Positions 1-8,511 are shown, counted from the stretch's first letter. The stretch: DNA of 64,000 bases from JBKHYJ01 sp046565505 (GCA_046565505.1 JBKHYJ010000128.1:1-64000); one strand, 5' to 3'. Numbers and translations: made by a program. Notes: generated from the letters alone by a model not told the origin.

Positions 1-76
1 CATGCGGTGCGCGCCTTGCGGCCCCTCGCCGTTTTACTCACGACGTATTTTCGCCTCCGAGCGGCGGAGAGCAAAA

Positions 77-583
77 CTACTTCTTGTTGAAAGTAAGCTT
101 CGATTCCTGAGTGCCGCGCGGGCTTTCGTTAGTGCGGTGAATCTTGAGCACCTTGCCGCCATCGGCGAGCTCCCAGTGTTCCTTCTGGGTGATGGTCACG
201 GGGTTATCTTGAACGGTCACGTTGCGCACGGTGCTCAATTCGAGGGTCTTCCCCTCGTCCATCCATTTGGCTTTGCGGGTCGCCTTCCCCGCCATGCGGC
301 CCGTCTCCTCGGTGGTCGTCTCGCTGCCGTCGAGCTTGAAGGTCGCCTTCTGCGCGGGCCTCTCCTGCGCGCCGCCCGTATACTTAGTCTCTGTCATGAG
401 CTGTTTGTCGTCCTGCGTCACCGTCATCGTGATATCGAGATCGGCCATCTGCGGCGGAAGACCTTCGCTCTTAGTTTTGTCTAATACCCAGGTGCCGGAA
501 AAGTTCGCGGGCGCGGCCGCCGCCCATGCGCCGGCCATCAAGGCGCAAACCAAACCACATGCCAGTAAAAACCTTTTCATCAA
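77..583 (-). CDS. Exported protein of unknown function
   Basis: A 168-residue protein with a clear signal peptide (residues 1-23: positive start MMKR, hydrophobic core, Ala-rich end), so it is probably periplasmic or secreted. The mature part has the motif FSGTWVLDKTKSEG, as seen in small exported lipocalin-like or beta-barrel proteins of Acidobacteria-type genomes. The rest is beta-rich, with many Thr, Lys and Glu residues and no Cys or catalytic motif. I do not recognise a named family with confidence. It stands alone: the next gene leftward is outside the window, and a ~215-bp gap separates it from the oxidoreductase upstream. Confidence 0.75.
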   Translation of the reverse strand: MMKRFLLACGLVCALMAGAWAAAAPANFSGTWVLDKTKSEGLPPQMADLDITMTVTQDDKQLMTETKYTGGAQERPAQKATFKLDGSETTTEETGRMAGKATRKAKWMDEGKTLELSTVRNVTVQDNPVTITQKEHWELADGGKVLKIHRTNESPRGTQESKLTFNKK

Positions 584-797
584 TTCTCTCCTTTTATGCA
601 GAGTATGGGGAGACTTCTTCAGCGGAACCTTTCAATTAATCGCCGGTAGAGGTTGATAACATTTCCGCTGCTGGCGGAAACGTAGCCCGCGCAAATCCGG
701 TTACAAGAAAATGCGGGCCGGCCTTCAGCCCGGAGGGGCGGGAGGAGGGCCTGGGTCGTTGCGGCAAATCCGGGGCGCATGGCGCGGATCGAATGCC

Positions 798-1802
798 TCA
801 GAACTTGACTATGAGCTTCCCTTTATTAGACCCGTTAAACAGCATGTTGAGCGCCTCGGGGGCCTTCTCTATGCCCTCGACTACATCGACGCGATACTTG
901 ATCTTGCCTTCTGCTAGCCAGTTCGCCAATTCGGCGACGGCCTCGCCTGCGCGACTCATGTAATCGATTACGATGAAGCCTTCTACGCGCGCGCGCTTGA
1001 CCAGGATGTTAATGAAATTGTAGGGGCCGGGCACGGGCTCGGTGGCGTTGTACTGCGAGATCAGCCCGCAAAGGACTACGCGCGCCCTGATATTGATATG
1101 GCTCAATACGGCGTCGAGTATCTCCCCGCCCACATTCTCGAAATAGACATCGACGCCATCGGGGCATAGCCTTTTGAGGCTCTCCGCGACGGGCTCGGAT
1201 TTGTAATCTATGGCCGCGTCAAAGCCAAGCTCGTCGGTGATCCAGCGGCACTTCTCTCCGCCGCCCGCGATGCCGACTACTCGGCACCCCTTTATCTTTC
1301 CGATCTGGCCGACGAGCGAGCCGACCGCGCCGGCCGCCGCCGAGACGACGAGCGTTTCGCCGGCTTTGGGTTTCCCCACGTCGAGAAGCCCGAAGTAAGC
1401 CGATAACCCGATGTGCCCGAACAGGCCGAAGTAGGCCGTCAAAGGGATCGAATCATTACGCGGCAGGGCCGTGAGCCCGCTGCCGTCGCTTATGGCGTAG
1501 TCCTGCCACCCGAGCAGCCCCTGCACCATCTCACCCTCTTGAAAGCCTGGGTGGCGAGATTGCTCCACGACGCCGATCGTGCCCCCGCGCATAACGTCCC
1601 CGATTCCGACGGCGGGCAGGTAGCTGTCGCGCTCTATCCACGCGCGATTCGTAGGGTCGATAGAGAGATACAGGTTACGTACAAGCAGCTCGCCTTCGCC
1701 GGGGGTCGGCGCCGGCTGCTCGGTAAGCTCAAAATCCGATTCCTTCACCATGCCTGCGGGGCGGGCCGCGAGCCGCCATTGCCTATTGACCTTAGCCGTC
1801 AT
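798..1802 (-). CDS. NADP-dependent oxidoreductase, MDR superfamily (curcumin/prostaglandin reductase type)
   Basis: 334 residues, the normal length for zinc-free medium-chain reductases that reduce alpha,beta-unsaturated ketones and aldehydes with NADPH. Visible marks are the N-terminal NRQWRLAARPAG, the substrate-pocket segment around NRAWIERDSY, the AAAGAVGSLVGQIGK nucleotide-binding loop near the middle, and FENVGGEILDAVL. These match the leukotriene B4 dehydrogenase / CurA group. No structural-zinc cysteine cluster is present. A strong ribosome-binding site (AAGGAGG, 8 nt upstream) fixes the ATG. The physiological substrate cannot be told from sequence; a role in detoxifying reactive carbonyls is an inference from the family. 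Confidence 0.9.
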   Translation of the reverse strand: MTAKVNRQWRLAARPAGMVKESDFELTEQPAPTPGEGELLVRNLYLSIDPTNRAWIERDSYLPAVGIGDVMRGGTIGVVEQSRHPGFQEGEMVQGLLGWQDYAISDGSGLTALPRNDSIPLTAYFGLFGHIGLSAYFGLLDVGKPKAGETLVVSAAAGAVGSLVGQIGKIKGCRVVGIAGGGEKCRWITDELGFDAAIDYKSEPVAESLKRLCPDGVDVYFENVGGEILDAVLSHINIRARVVLCGLISQYNATEPVPGPYNFINILVKRARVEGFIVIDYMSRAGEAVAELANWLAEGKIKYRVDVVEGIEKAPEALNMLFNGSNKGKLIVKF

Positions 1803-1926
1803 TCAGTATGCCTCCTTCGCGCTTGCGCCATTCTATGCACGCCCGAGCCCGAAAACGATTTGCCGGAAGCGCTTTCGCCGGGGAGCGATTTCCGAGGCCC
1901 GGGCCGCCGCGCCGGCCGCTCGGGTT

Positions 1927-2373
1927 CTACTGTTCGCCAAGGATTTGACTCAGGTGATGCTTGAGGTGGCTCACGTAATCTTCCACTATGAATCCTAGCG
2001 TGACGGGGTCGCCGTTGCCGAGCGTGCACTGAACGCCCAGCTTATCTTCCGGTATACGCGAAACGACATGAAGCAGATGCATGTTATAGCCCCTCCACAG
2101 GAGGGTGAGGTCTTCCCAGAGTTCGTCCTTGTAGCCTTGAAGCGCCACCCATGACGCCTGCGCATAGCTCGGGAACGAATGGCTCTCGGCGAGCTGCGCG
2201 CGCACGAACCGCTGGTGATTGTTTGAAGCAGAGTCTATTAGGTGGCCGATCAATTCTTTTCGCGACCACTTCCCCGCGGCGGTGGGGCGGGCGCTTTCCT
2301 CGTCGGAGATCTTCGCGAGTCGGCCGTAGGATTCGCTTATCGTGCGCCTGAATTCTTCTATCACGTTTTGCAT
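1927..2373 (-). CDS. DinB-family putative metal-dependent protein
   Basis: 148 residues from the chosen ATG. An upstream in-frame GTG (2382) lies directly on the Shine-Dalgarno sequence GGGGAGG, so the ATG at 2373 with 8-nt spacing is the better start. The protein is a four-helix-bundle DinB/YfiT type. Histidines typical of the metal site are seen in GHLIDSASNNHQRF and in the C-terminal SHLKHHLSQIL. Members bind a divalent metal; several act as thiol-dependent transferases, others are uncharacterised. It lies between the oxidoreductase gene and the tRNA, with 124 bp to the former, so it may or may not be co-transcribed. Specific function unknown. Confidence 0.85.
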   Translation of the reverse strand: MQNVIEEFRRTISESYGRLAKISDEESARPTAAGKWSRKELIGHLIDSASNNHQRFVRAQLAESHSFPSYAQASWVALQGYKDELWEDLTLLWRGYNMHLLHVVSRIPEDKLGVQCTLGNGDPVTLGFIVEDYVSHLKHHLSQILGEQ

Positions 2374-2483
2374 TCTTGTCACCTCCCCATCAAAGGCTGA
2401 GCGTCGCCGGGCGGCCCTTCGACGGCTCGCCCTTCATCGCATATTGACATGAGCTATGCGCGTCTGCAAAGATGACTTTCTAT

Positions 2484-2557
2484 GGCCCAGTAGCTCAGTG
2501 GATTAGAGCACTTGCCTCCGGAGCAAGGGGTCGCAGGTTCGAGTCCTGCCTGGGTCA
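2484..2557 (+). tRNA. tRNA-Arg (anticodon CCG)
   Basis: A complete cloverleaf can be drawn: acceptor stem GGCCCAG with CTGGGTC (one G-T pair), D stem GCTC/GAGC, anticodon stem CTTGC/GCAAG with loop CTCCGGA, T stem GCAGG/CCTGC with TTCGAGT loop, discriminator A. The anticodon at 2518-2520 is CCG, which reads the Arg codon CGG. The CCA end is not encoded. The gene is 74 nt and lies 186 bp upstream of the peroxiredoxin gene. It is not a tRNA-Sec: the stems have normal lengths and there is no long variable arm. Confidence 0.96.
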
Positions 2558-2743
2558 TTACCTTCGCGCTGCGCTCCTTCCCGCCAACCTACAGACGTGA
2601 TGCTTGTGCCGCCCGCGCTTCTGTTATATCATCCGCCACGGCTAAAGGAAATATCGCAGTGCGATCAGGGAGAGGAAGATTTCGCGCGGAGCAGGCAGAG
2701 AATTCTTAAGCTGGCCGCACCACAAACCGAAGGAGCGAACATT

Positions 2744-3181
2744 ATGCTTAAAGTAGGAGACAAGGCGCCGGACTTCAACGTGAAGGCGCACACGGGCGAA
2801 GACGTGCGCCTGAGCGACCTCGAAGGGCGCACGGTCGTACTCTGGTTCTATCCGAAAGCGGACACGCCCGGCTGAACGGCCGAGGGCATCGGATTCCGTG
2901 ACCGAATCCAACAATACCGCGATAAAGACGCCGAGATACTTGGCGTGAGCTTTGACAACGAAAAGGCGAACCGGGCGTTCGCCGAAAAGTTCGATTTCCC
3001 TTTCAAGCTGCTCTGCGATACGAAAAGAGAGATCGGGCTGGCTTATGGCGCGTGCGACTCGCCCACGGCCCAGTATGCCAAGCGCATAACTTATGTAATA
3101 GGCCCCGACGGCCGCATACTTCAGGCGCACGGGACCGTCAACGCGAAAGAACACCCCGCGCAACTGATCGCCGCGCTTTAG
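2744..3181 (+). CDS. Peroxiredoxin of the Bcp/PrxQ type with selenocysteine at the peroxidatic position (in-frame TGA at 2873-2875)
   Basis: Reading through one TGA gives 145 residues, the usual size of Bcp/PrxQ thiol peroxidases, which reduce hydrogen peroxide and organic hydroperoxides. The start ATG has AGGAG 8 nt upstream. Residues 1-43 contain VGDKAPDF and WFYPKADTPG. Codon 44, exactly where the family has its peroxidatic Cys (PGC-T), is TGA. The same frame continues as TAEGIGFRDR, then LGVSFDNEKANRAFAEK, FPFKLLCD and YVIGPDGRI to a TAG stop. Family similarity runs unbroken across the TGA, which argues against a decayed gene. A hairpin at 2891-2909 sits where bacterial SECIS elements lie. 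The resolving Cys of PrxQ five residues on is Ile here, so it looks like a 1-Sec enzyme. Alternatives are a nonsense mutation or a sequencing error at one base. Selenocysteine machinery is not in this window. Confidence 0.82.
2891..2909 (+). promoter_or_regulatory. SECIS-like hairpin downstream of the in-frame TGA
   Basis: A perfect 6-bp stem (GGATTC with GAATCC) closes a 7-nt loop, CGTGACC, that contains the G and T residues expected in an apical SECIS loop. The loop begins about 21 nt after the TGA, inside the 16-37 nt window typical for bacterial SelB-dependent elements. The stem lies within coding sequence, as bacterial SECIS elements do. Bacterial SECIS elements vary widely, so structure alone is suggestive, not proof. 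Confidence 0.55.
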
Positions 3182-3443
3182 CTCGGTCGATGAAACGACG
3201 TGCGATGGCGCGTCCGCTCAATCAAATATGGGGGCCGCGCTTACTCCTCACTCGCTCCGGCCCGCCATAATATTATATTTATGCCCGTCCCTGGGAGTAA
3301 TAGCCCTTCAGGGCACCTCGCAATCCCACGCGCCTGAATCGAGCCGCGCCAAGCCTCGCGTCTCACAGTCGTTTTGATTCTCTACGTAGGTGCGGTGATC
3401 CCGCGCCTTAATGCCGGCGGGCCCTTAGCATCCCGGTTTCGGA

Positions 3444-3471
3444 TTGACAAATAGGCTTCGTGTGATATTAT
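3444..3471 (+). promoter_or_regulatory. Sigma-70-type promoter of the protease gene
   Basis: TTGACA at 3444-3449 and TATTAT at 3466-3471 are separated by 16 bp. Both boxes are near-consensus. Transcription would begin near 3478, giving a leader of about 350 nt before the protease start at 3828. Confidence 0.65.
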
Positions 3472-3477
3472 CGCACG

Positions 3478-3827
3478 TCCAGTTTTCGTCAACTGGCAAA
3501 TGGTCAAAATATCTCAGGTTTCCTCTGCTATGAAATCGAAGTTATAGAATGTGCCCTATGCTGATTTGATCTCAGGGGGGTGAGGTCTTGAATAAGACCG
3601 CGCTCCGCCCCGGCGCTGAGCCGGCTGTCGCGTCGATGACGCCGATAGCGCCCAGCCAACGCTGAGATTATTCCTCGCCTGCTCAGGTAATACCTCCAGG
3701 TGTCGGCAATGTAAGTGGGTGGATGAATTGAAGTCTCCACACCCACATGAGTTCAATTAATCGGAACGCGTCACGGCGTTCAACCTCAGTTTGTTGCCCC
3801 TTCACAGGGTTAAAGGAGAAGTGATCA
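3478..3827 (+). ncRNA. Long structured 5' leader of the protease mRNA (candidate cis-regulatory RNA)
   Basis: The 646-bp gap between the peroxiredoxin and the protease has no convincing gene, but its second half is full of exact inverted repeats. The first lies at the predicted transcript start (3479-3496, CCAGTT/AACTGG). A compact domain follows at 3567-3670: closing stem TGATCTCAG (3567-3575) with CTGAGATTA (3662-3670, one G-T pair); hairpin GGTCTT/AAGACC (3584-3599); stem GCGCT (3600-3604) with AGCGC (3647-3651), which encloses two more perfect hairpins, CCGGC/GCCGG (3610-3624) and GCGTC/GACGC (3630-3642). Downstream, AGGT/ACCT/AGGT near 3684-3701 could pair in two alternative ways. I cannot match it to a riboswitch class I know. 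A ribosome-binding site (AAGGAG) precedes the start codon. Confidence 0.45.
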
Positions 3828-6800
3828 ATGAGCAAAAAACGTAGACCTGTCGCCAGCCCCCCGAGCAAATCGAAAAACTCTCGAGGCGGCAAAACAATGT
3901 TATTTTTATTACCTTCAATATTAACTTGCCTCTGCCTCCTGGCGGTCATGGCCGCGGGGGTCTTCTCCGGCAGGGTCCCTAAGGCGAACGCGGCTGCGCA
4001 AATGCAGAACGGCATCAGCCCCGAGGCCATGGCGCAGATTGAAGCCCTCATCAGAGAGAAAGAGACGCGCACGGGCGTGCAGATGAAGATGGATTCGCAG
4101 CTAGTCTACGAGATCAAGATGAGGAACGGCCAGGCCGTGGCAGACGGCGTCCAGGCGGTTGAGACCGACCTGCCTTACGACGACCTGGGGAAAGTCGAGC
4201 TTGATATTAAAGCCGCAGTTGACGATTCGCTTTTGAATCAGCTCAGGGCCAATGGCGCCCGGATTATTAGCTCCGTCCCCGCCGAGAAGAGCGTCCGCGT
4301 CTCGGTCGACATTGACCGGGTTGAGGCCATCGCGGCCTTGCCCGACGTCACCTTCGTTCAGCCGAAGCAGGACGCCATAACCTCGCAAGTCGAGAGGCCC
4401 GTGGACGACATAAGGTCCGGGCGGGGGGCCGCCAGGAGCTCCGCGAGGAGACGTGGTACGCCCGCCGGTTTCGCCGACCGGGCCGCGAAGGTCCGAGGGT
4501 TCGTTACCGCCTCGCTTTCCGGCAGCGCGCAGGGGAATGTCGCAGGTACTTTCCCGCCGACAGGCGTCGGCAGCCGGAGTTCAGAAGGTGACACCACGCA
4601 CAGGGCATTCACGGCCCGCGGCGCCTTCCATGTGAACGGAACGGGCATAAAGATCGGCGTCCTGTCGGACGGCGTGACGAGCCTAGCGGCCAGCCAGGCG
4701 GCCGGCGACCTCGGCCCGGTCACGGTGCTGCCAGGTCAGGCGGGGTCCGGCGATGAAGGCACGGCGATGCTTGAAATAATTCATGACGTCGCCCCCGGCG
4801 CGCAGCTTTTTTTCGCCACGGCATTCTCGGGCATCTCTAGCTTTGCGCAAAACATCCGCGACCTTCGCGCGGCAGGCTGCGACATCATAGTTGACGACGT
4901 TTTCTATTTCGTGGAAACGCCCTTCCAAGATGGGCAGGCGCCCGGCGTGATTTCAAACACGAATGGCGGCGTGGTCATCCAGGCCGTCAATGACGTGACC
5001 GCCTCGGGCGCGATGTATTTTTCGTCGGCGGGCAATTCCGGCAACCTGAATGATGGCACGGCGGGCGTCTGGGAAGGCGACTTCGCGGACGGCGGCGCGA
5101 CCGGCGCGCCTTTGCCGGCGGGCAGGTTCCATAACTTCGGCGGGCAGAATTTCAACACGCTGACGGCGGCCTCGACCGGGCCGATCAACCTTTACTGGGC
5201 TGACCCGCTCGGCGGCGCGTCAAACGACTACGACCTGTTCCGCCTGAACGCGGCCGGCACGGCCGTCGCCGCCAGCTCGACCAACATTCAAAATGGCACG
5301 CAAGACCCGTATGAGCAGATCAGCCAGAGCATAACGAACCCTCGCATAGTGATCGTCAAGAAGACTGGCTCGGCGGACCGCTTCCTGCACTTGAACACGA
5401 ATCGAGGCCGCCTGTCTATCGCGACGGCGGGTCAGACGCACGGCCATGCGGCGGCGGCGGCGGCCTTCGGCTGCGCGGCCACGCCCGCCGTGGGGCCATT
5501 CCCGAATGCTTTCAGCGCGGCCAACGCGGTCGAGACTTTCAGCTCGGACGGCCCGCGCCGCATCTTCTTCCAACCCAACGGCACGCCGGTTACGCCGGGG
5601 AATTTCTCCTCGACGGGCGGCCTTTTGCGCCAGAAGCCGGACATCACCGCGGCCGATGGCGTATCGGTCACGGGCGTCGGAGGATTCCCGAGCCCATTCT
5701 TCGGGACATCAGCGGCCGCGCCGCATGCGGCCGCCATCGCGGGGCTGATTAAGTCGGCCAACCCCGCGCTCACTCCCGCGCAGATTCGCACGTTTTTGAC
5801 GAGCACCGCGATTGACAACGAAGCCCCCGGCGTCGACAGGGATTCCGGCGCGGGCATTATAGACACCTTCGCCGCGCTGCAAGCCTCCGGGGCTACCGGC
5901 ACCGCGTTCTTGGAGTTCGGCTCGATCACAGCAAGCGAGAATCCCGGCGACGGCAACGGCTTTATTGACGCGGGCGATGGCGCGAGCCTCATCGTCCAGC
6001 TAAAGAACACGGGCGTCGCGAACGCCACGGACATCATCGCGACGCTGGCGAGCTCTACTCCGGGCGTCATCATCACGCTGCCTAACACGTCCGCTTACCC
6101 CGGCCTTGCGGCGCTCGGCGGCAGCGGCTCGAACGTCACGCCATTCCGCTTCACCGTCGCCAGCAACGTACCGTGCCCGGCGACGCTCAACTTCACCCTG
6201 ACGGTTAACTACACGGGCGGCGGAAGCCCGCAGGTGCTGAGCTTCAGCATACCGTCCGGCCCGGCGCCGATCAGCATAGCGTCAGCGCTGGACACGACGG
6301 CCCCGACGCCTGGCGCGGGCTTCACTACCACGACGGGCACCATAGGCGTGCGCCACTTCCGCGATGGCGTCCCCAGCTCGTGCGGCCCCGCGAAGGCATT
6401 CCCGGGTACGACGCAGCCGGGCACGCGCCAGTACGACGCTTACGCCTTCACGACTTGCTCCAACAGCGCGGCGAGTTGCGTGACGGTGACGCTCAGCGGC
6501 GCTAACGCCATCAACCTCTTCACGGCCGCCTACTCCGGGAGCTTCAACCCGGCGGACATCTCGCAAAACTTCCTGGCCGACGCCGGTGCGAGCGCGGCTA
6601 CGAGGACCTATTCGTTCAGCGTCCCCGCCGGGCAACAAACATTCGTCGTCATCGTGTACGACGTGCCTCCGGGATTGGCTACGCCCAGCGGCTCGACTTA
6701 CACGCTCAACGTATCAGGCGGCTGCATCGGCGCATGCGCGACTCCGAATCAGGTGCCTGTCGCCAAGTGCAAGAACGTCACAGTCTCCGCAGGCGGCGAT

Positions 6801-7685
6801 TGCACGGCGAACGCTTCGATCAATGACGGATCGTTCGACCCGGACGGCGACTCGCTGACCATCACTCAATCGCCCGCAGGGCCGTACGCGAAGGGCACCA
6901 CGCCAGTGCTGCTGACCGTGACCGACCCCAGAGGCGCAACCACTCAATGCACGTCAACGGTGACGGTAGTAGACACGACGCCGCCGGCTATCATTTGCCC
7001 GGGCAACATCGTTCAGAATACCGACCCGGGGCTCTGCTCGGCCGTCGTCACCTACGCCAGCCCGACCGTGAGCGACAATTGTCCGGGCGTCGGGGCGCCC
7101 ACCTGCACGCCGCCTTCAGGCTCCGTCTTCCCGAAAGGCACGACCACAGTCAATTGCTCCGTGACGGACGCCGCGCCCCTGACCTCGACTTGCAGCTTCA
7201 CCGTCAAGGTCGAGGACCACGAGGCCCCGGTCGTCACCTCCAACGTCACCTCTACAACATTGTGGATGCCCGATCACACCTTGAGGAACGTGGGCCTCTC
7301 CGCTTCGGCTACAGACAATTGTGATTCCAACTTGTCCCTCGTCGTCAGAGTTTACGGCGACGAGAATGACGAGGAACCCACAGAAGATGGCAACTTCTCG
7401 CCCGATGCCAGAAATATCGGCGTCGGCTCGCTGAGGTTGCGGTCGGAGCGCAACGGAGCCAGGGACGGTCGCGTGTACCTGGTCGTCGTCACGGCGACCG
7501 ACTCGTCGGGCAACGTCGGCCGCTCCAGCAAGACGGTGACGGTCGCGCTCAGCCAGGGTTCTGCGGAGCTGCAAAGCGTCGCGAATCAGGCCGCCGCGGC
7601 GAAGGCGTTCTTTGACCAGTTCGGCACCCCACCTGCCGGATACTTCGTCATAGGCGATGGGCCCGTCATCGGTCCCAAGCAGTAA
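3828..7685 (+). CDS. Large secreted subtilase-like serine protease with C-terminal HYR-type repeats
   Basis: 1285 residues. One hydrophobic segment at 24-45 serves as signal or anchor. Residues ~60-190 resemble a pro-domain. The peptidase domain (about 265-700) has the Asp motif IKIGVLSDGV (Asp281), the oxyanion Asn in YFSSAGNSG and the nucleophile motif FFGTSAAAPHAAAIAGL (Ser628). Where subtilisins have the catalytic His of HGT, this protein has Glu (GDEGTAMLE, Glu310), with a His nine residues later (IIHD, His319). Downstream are two beta-sandwich domains and, from about 973, Cys-containing repeats of HYR type (KCKNVTV..., PPAIICPGNI..., APVVTSN...). These are usually adhesive or spacer modules on secreted enzymes. 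ATG start with AAGGAG 9 nt upstream. Monocistronic: own promoter, long leader and two terminators behind it. Substrate unknown. Confidence 0.85.
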   Translation: MSKKRRPVASPPSKSKNSRGGKTMLFLLPSILTCLCLLAVMAAGVFSGRVPKANAAAQMQNGISPEAMAQIEALIREKETRTGVQMKMDSQLVYEIKMRNGQAVADGVQAVETDLPYDDLGKVELDIKAAVDDSLLNQLRANGARIISSVPAEKSVRVSVDIDRVEAIAALPDVTFVQPKQDAITSQVERPVDDIRSGRGAARSSARRRGTPAGFADRAAKVRGFVTASLSGSAQGNVAGTFPPTGVGSRSSEGDTTHRAFTARGAFHVNGTGIKIGVLSDGVTSLAASQAAGDLGPVTVLPGQAGSGDEGTAMLEIIHDVAPGAQLFFATAFSGISSFAQNIRDLRAAGCDIIVDDVFYFVETPFQDGQAPGVISNTNGGVVIQAVNDVTASGAMYFSSAGNSGNLNDGTAGVWEGDFADGGATGAPLPAGRFHNFGGQNFNTLTAASTGPINLYWADPLGGASNDYDLFRLNAAGTAVAASSTNIQNGTQDPYEQISQSITNPRIVIVKKTGSADRFLHLNTNRGRLSIATAGQTHGHAAAAAAFGCAATPAVGPFPNAFSAANAVETFSSDGPRRIFFQPNGTPVTPGNFSSTGGLLRQKPDITAADGVSVTGVGGFPSPFFGTSAAAPHAAAIAGLIKSANPALTPAQIRTFLTSTAIDNEAPGVDRDSGAGIIDTFAALQASGATGTAFLEFGSITASENPGDGNGFIDAGDGASLIVQLKNTGVANATDIIATLASSTPGVIITLPNTSAYPGLAALGGSGSNVTPFRFTVASNVPCPATLNFTLTVNYTGGGSPQVLSFSIPSGPAPISIASALDTTAPTPGAGFTTTTGTIGVRHFRDGVPSSCGPAKAFPGTTQPGTRQYDAYAFTTCSNSAASCVTVTLSGANAINLFTAAYSGSFNPADISQNFLADAGASAATRTYSFSVPAGQQTFVVIVYDVPPGLATPSGSTYTLNVSGGCIGACATPNQVPVAKCKNVTVSAGGDCTANASINDGSFDPDGDSLTITQSPAGPYAKGTTPVLLTVTDPRGATTQCTSTVTVVDTTPPAIICPGNIVQNTDPGLCSAVVTYASPTVSDNCPGVGAPTCTPPSGSVFPKGTTTVNCSVTDAAPLTSTCSFTVKVEDHEAPVVTSNVTSTTLWMPDHTLRNVGLSASATDNCDSNLSLVVRVYGDENDEEPTEDGNFSPDARNIGVGSLRLRSERNGARDGRVYLVVVTATDSSGNVGRSSKTVTVALSQGSAELQSVANQAAAAKAFFDQFGTPPAGYFVIGDGPVIGPKQ

Positions 7686-7691
7686 GGGCCG

Positions 7692-7723
7692 GCGGCCGCC
7701 GCTTTAACGGTGGCGGCCGCTTT
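7692..7723 (+). terminator. Intrinsic terminator after the protease gene
   Basis: An 11-bp GC-rich stem with one G-T pair (7692-7702 with 7710-7720) and 7-nt loop TTTAACG is followed by TTT. It begins 7 bp after the protease stop codon. Confidence 0.75.
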
Positions 7724-7752
7724 GACCAGACACAACTGAATAGATAACTCTG

Positions 7753-7786
7753 AGAGGGAGTCTGTGGTTAGCAGGCTCCCTCTTTT
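7753..7786 (+). terminator. Second intrinsic terminator after the protease gene
   Basis: Perfect 8-bp stem AGAGGGAG (7753-7760) with CTCCCTCT (7776-7783), followed by TTT and AAAA. A tandem terminator 30 bp after the first, suggesting that readthrough is tightly limited. Confidence 0.65.
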
Positions 7787-7925
7787 AAAAGCCCGCAACA
7801 AGACTTAAAAAGAACACTCGCGCGGCCGAGGCATGAAGTTCATCCGCGTCGTTGCGAGCTGGCCTCTATTCAGTAAGAGTCTCCCGCAGAAAACGCGGGG
7901 ATCAAATTTGAGGCGGGAGGGTGCA

Positions 7926-8462
7926 ATGAAAAAGACTGTCGCTTTACTGATGCTCCTGGCGTTGCCGTTTGCGGCAGTGGCGCAGACGCCCGGCGCGGCC
8001 CAGCGCGCGGAGATGAAGAAGCTGGATTTCCTGCTGGGCCAATGGCAGGGTGAGGGCTGGATCGTGCTGGGCCAGGGAGAGCGCCGCACCTTCAAACAGA
8101 CAGAGACCGTGCAGAGCAAGCTGGGCGGCCTCCTTATAGTTATCGACGGCCTGGGTAAGGGCAAGGTGGCGGGGATGCAGGAGGATGTCGTCGTACATAA
8201 TGCCTTTGCCGTCGCCTCATACGACAGCGAGAAGAAAACGTTCCGCTGGCGCGCTTATCGCGCGGACGGACTCGTGCTCGATGTCGATGCCGCCGTGGGT
8301 GAAAACTCCCTCGTCTGGGGCTTTCGCTCCCCGCAGGGCGGAGACATTCGGTTCACTATAAAATTGACCGAAAAGGCCCAGTGGAATGAGGTCGGCGAAT
8401 ATTCACGGGACGGAAAGTCCTGGAATAAGTTCTTCGAAATGACGCTTCAGCGCGTGAAATAG
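7926..8462 (+). CDS. Exported DUF1579-like protein
   Basis: 178 residues with a signal peptide (MKKTVALLMLLALPFAAVAQ). The frame is open further upstream, but the ATG at 7926 has GGGAGGG just before it and starts the signal peptide, so it is preferred over the ATG at 7833. The mature part begins KKLDFLLGQWQGEGW and contains a long series of beta strands (SKLGGLLIVIDGLGK, YDSEKKTFRWRAY, WGFRSPQGGDIRFTIKL). This is the pattern of DUF1579-type proteins, small beta-barrels of unknown role whose first motif is typically LxGxWxGxG. Stands alone between terminators. Function unknown. Confidence 0.8.
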   Translation: MKKTVALLMLLALPFAAVAQTPGAAQRAEMKKLDFLLGQWQGEGWIVLGQGERRTFKQTETVQSKLGGLLIVIDGLGKGKVAGMQEDVVVHNAFAVASYDSEKKTFRWRAYRADGLVLDVDAAVGENSLVWGFRSPQGGDIRFTIKLTEKAQWNEVGEYSRDGKSWNKFFEMTLQRVK

Positions 8463-8511
8463 ACGCCGCGCGGAAAGCGCGGCAATACGCAATAACTCCG
8501 CCGCAAATGAC

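Noticed and set aside
2484..2557. tRNA-Sec for the selenoprotein
   Set aside because: Normal 7-bp acceptor and short variable loop with anticodon CCG make it tRNA-Arg.
2597..2875. A 92-residue open frame that ends at TGA, as a short stand-alone peroxiredoxin
   Set aside because: The upstream third is not protein-like, the frame's family similarity continues past the TGA, and a lone N-terminal half would lack the rest of the active site.
5432..6088. Minus-strand frame of 218 residues opposite the protease
   Set aside because: Shadow of the protease coding frame, no start site or motif of its own.
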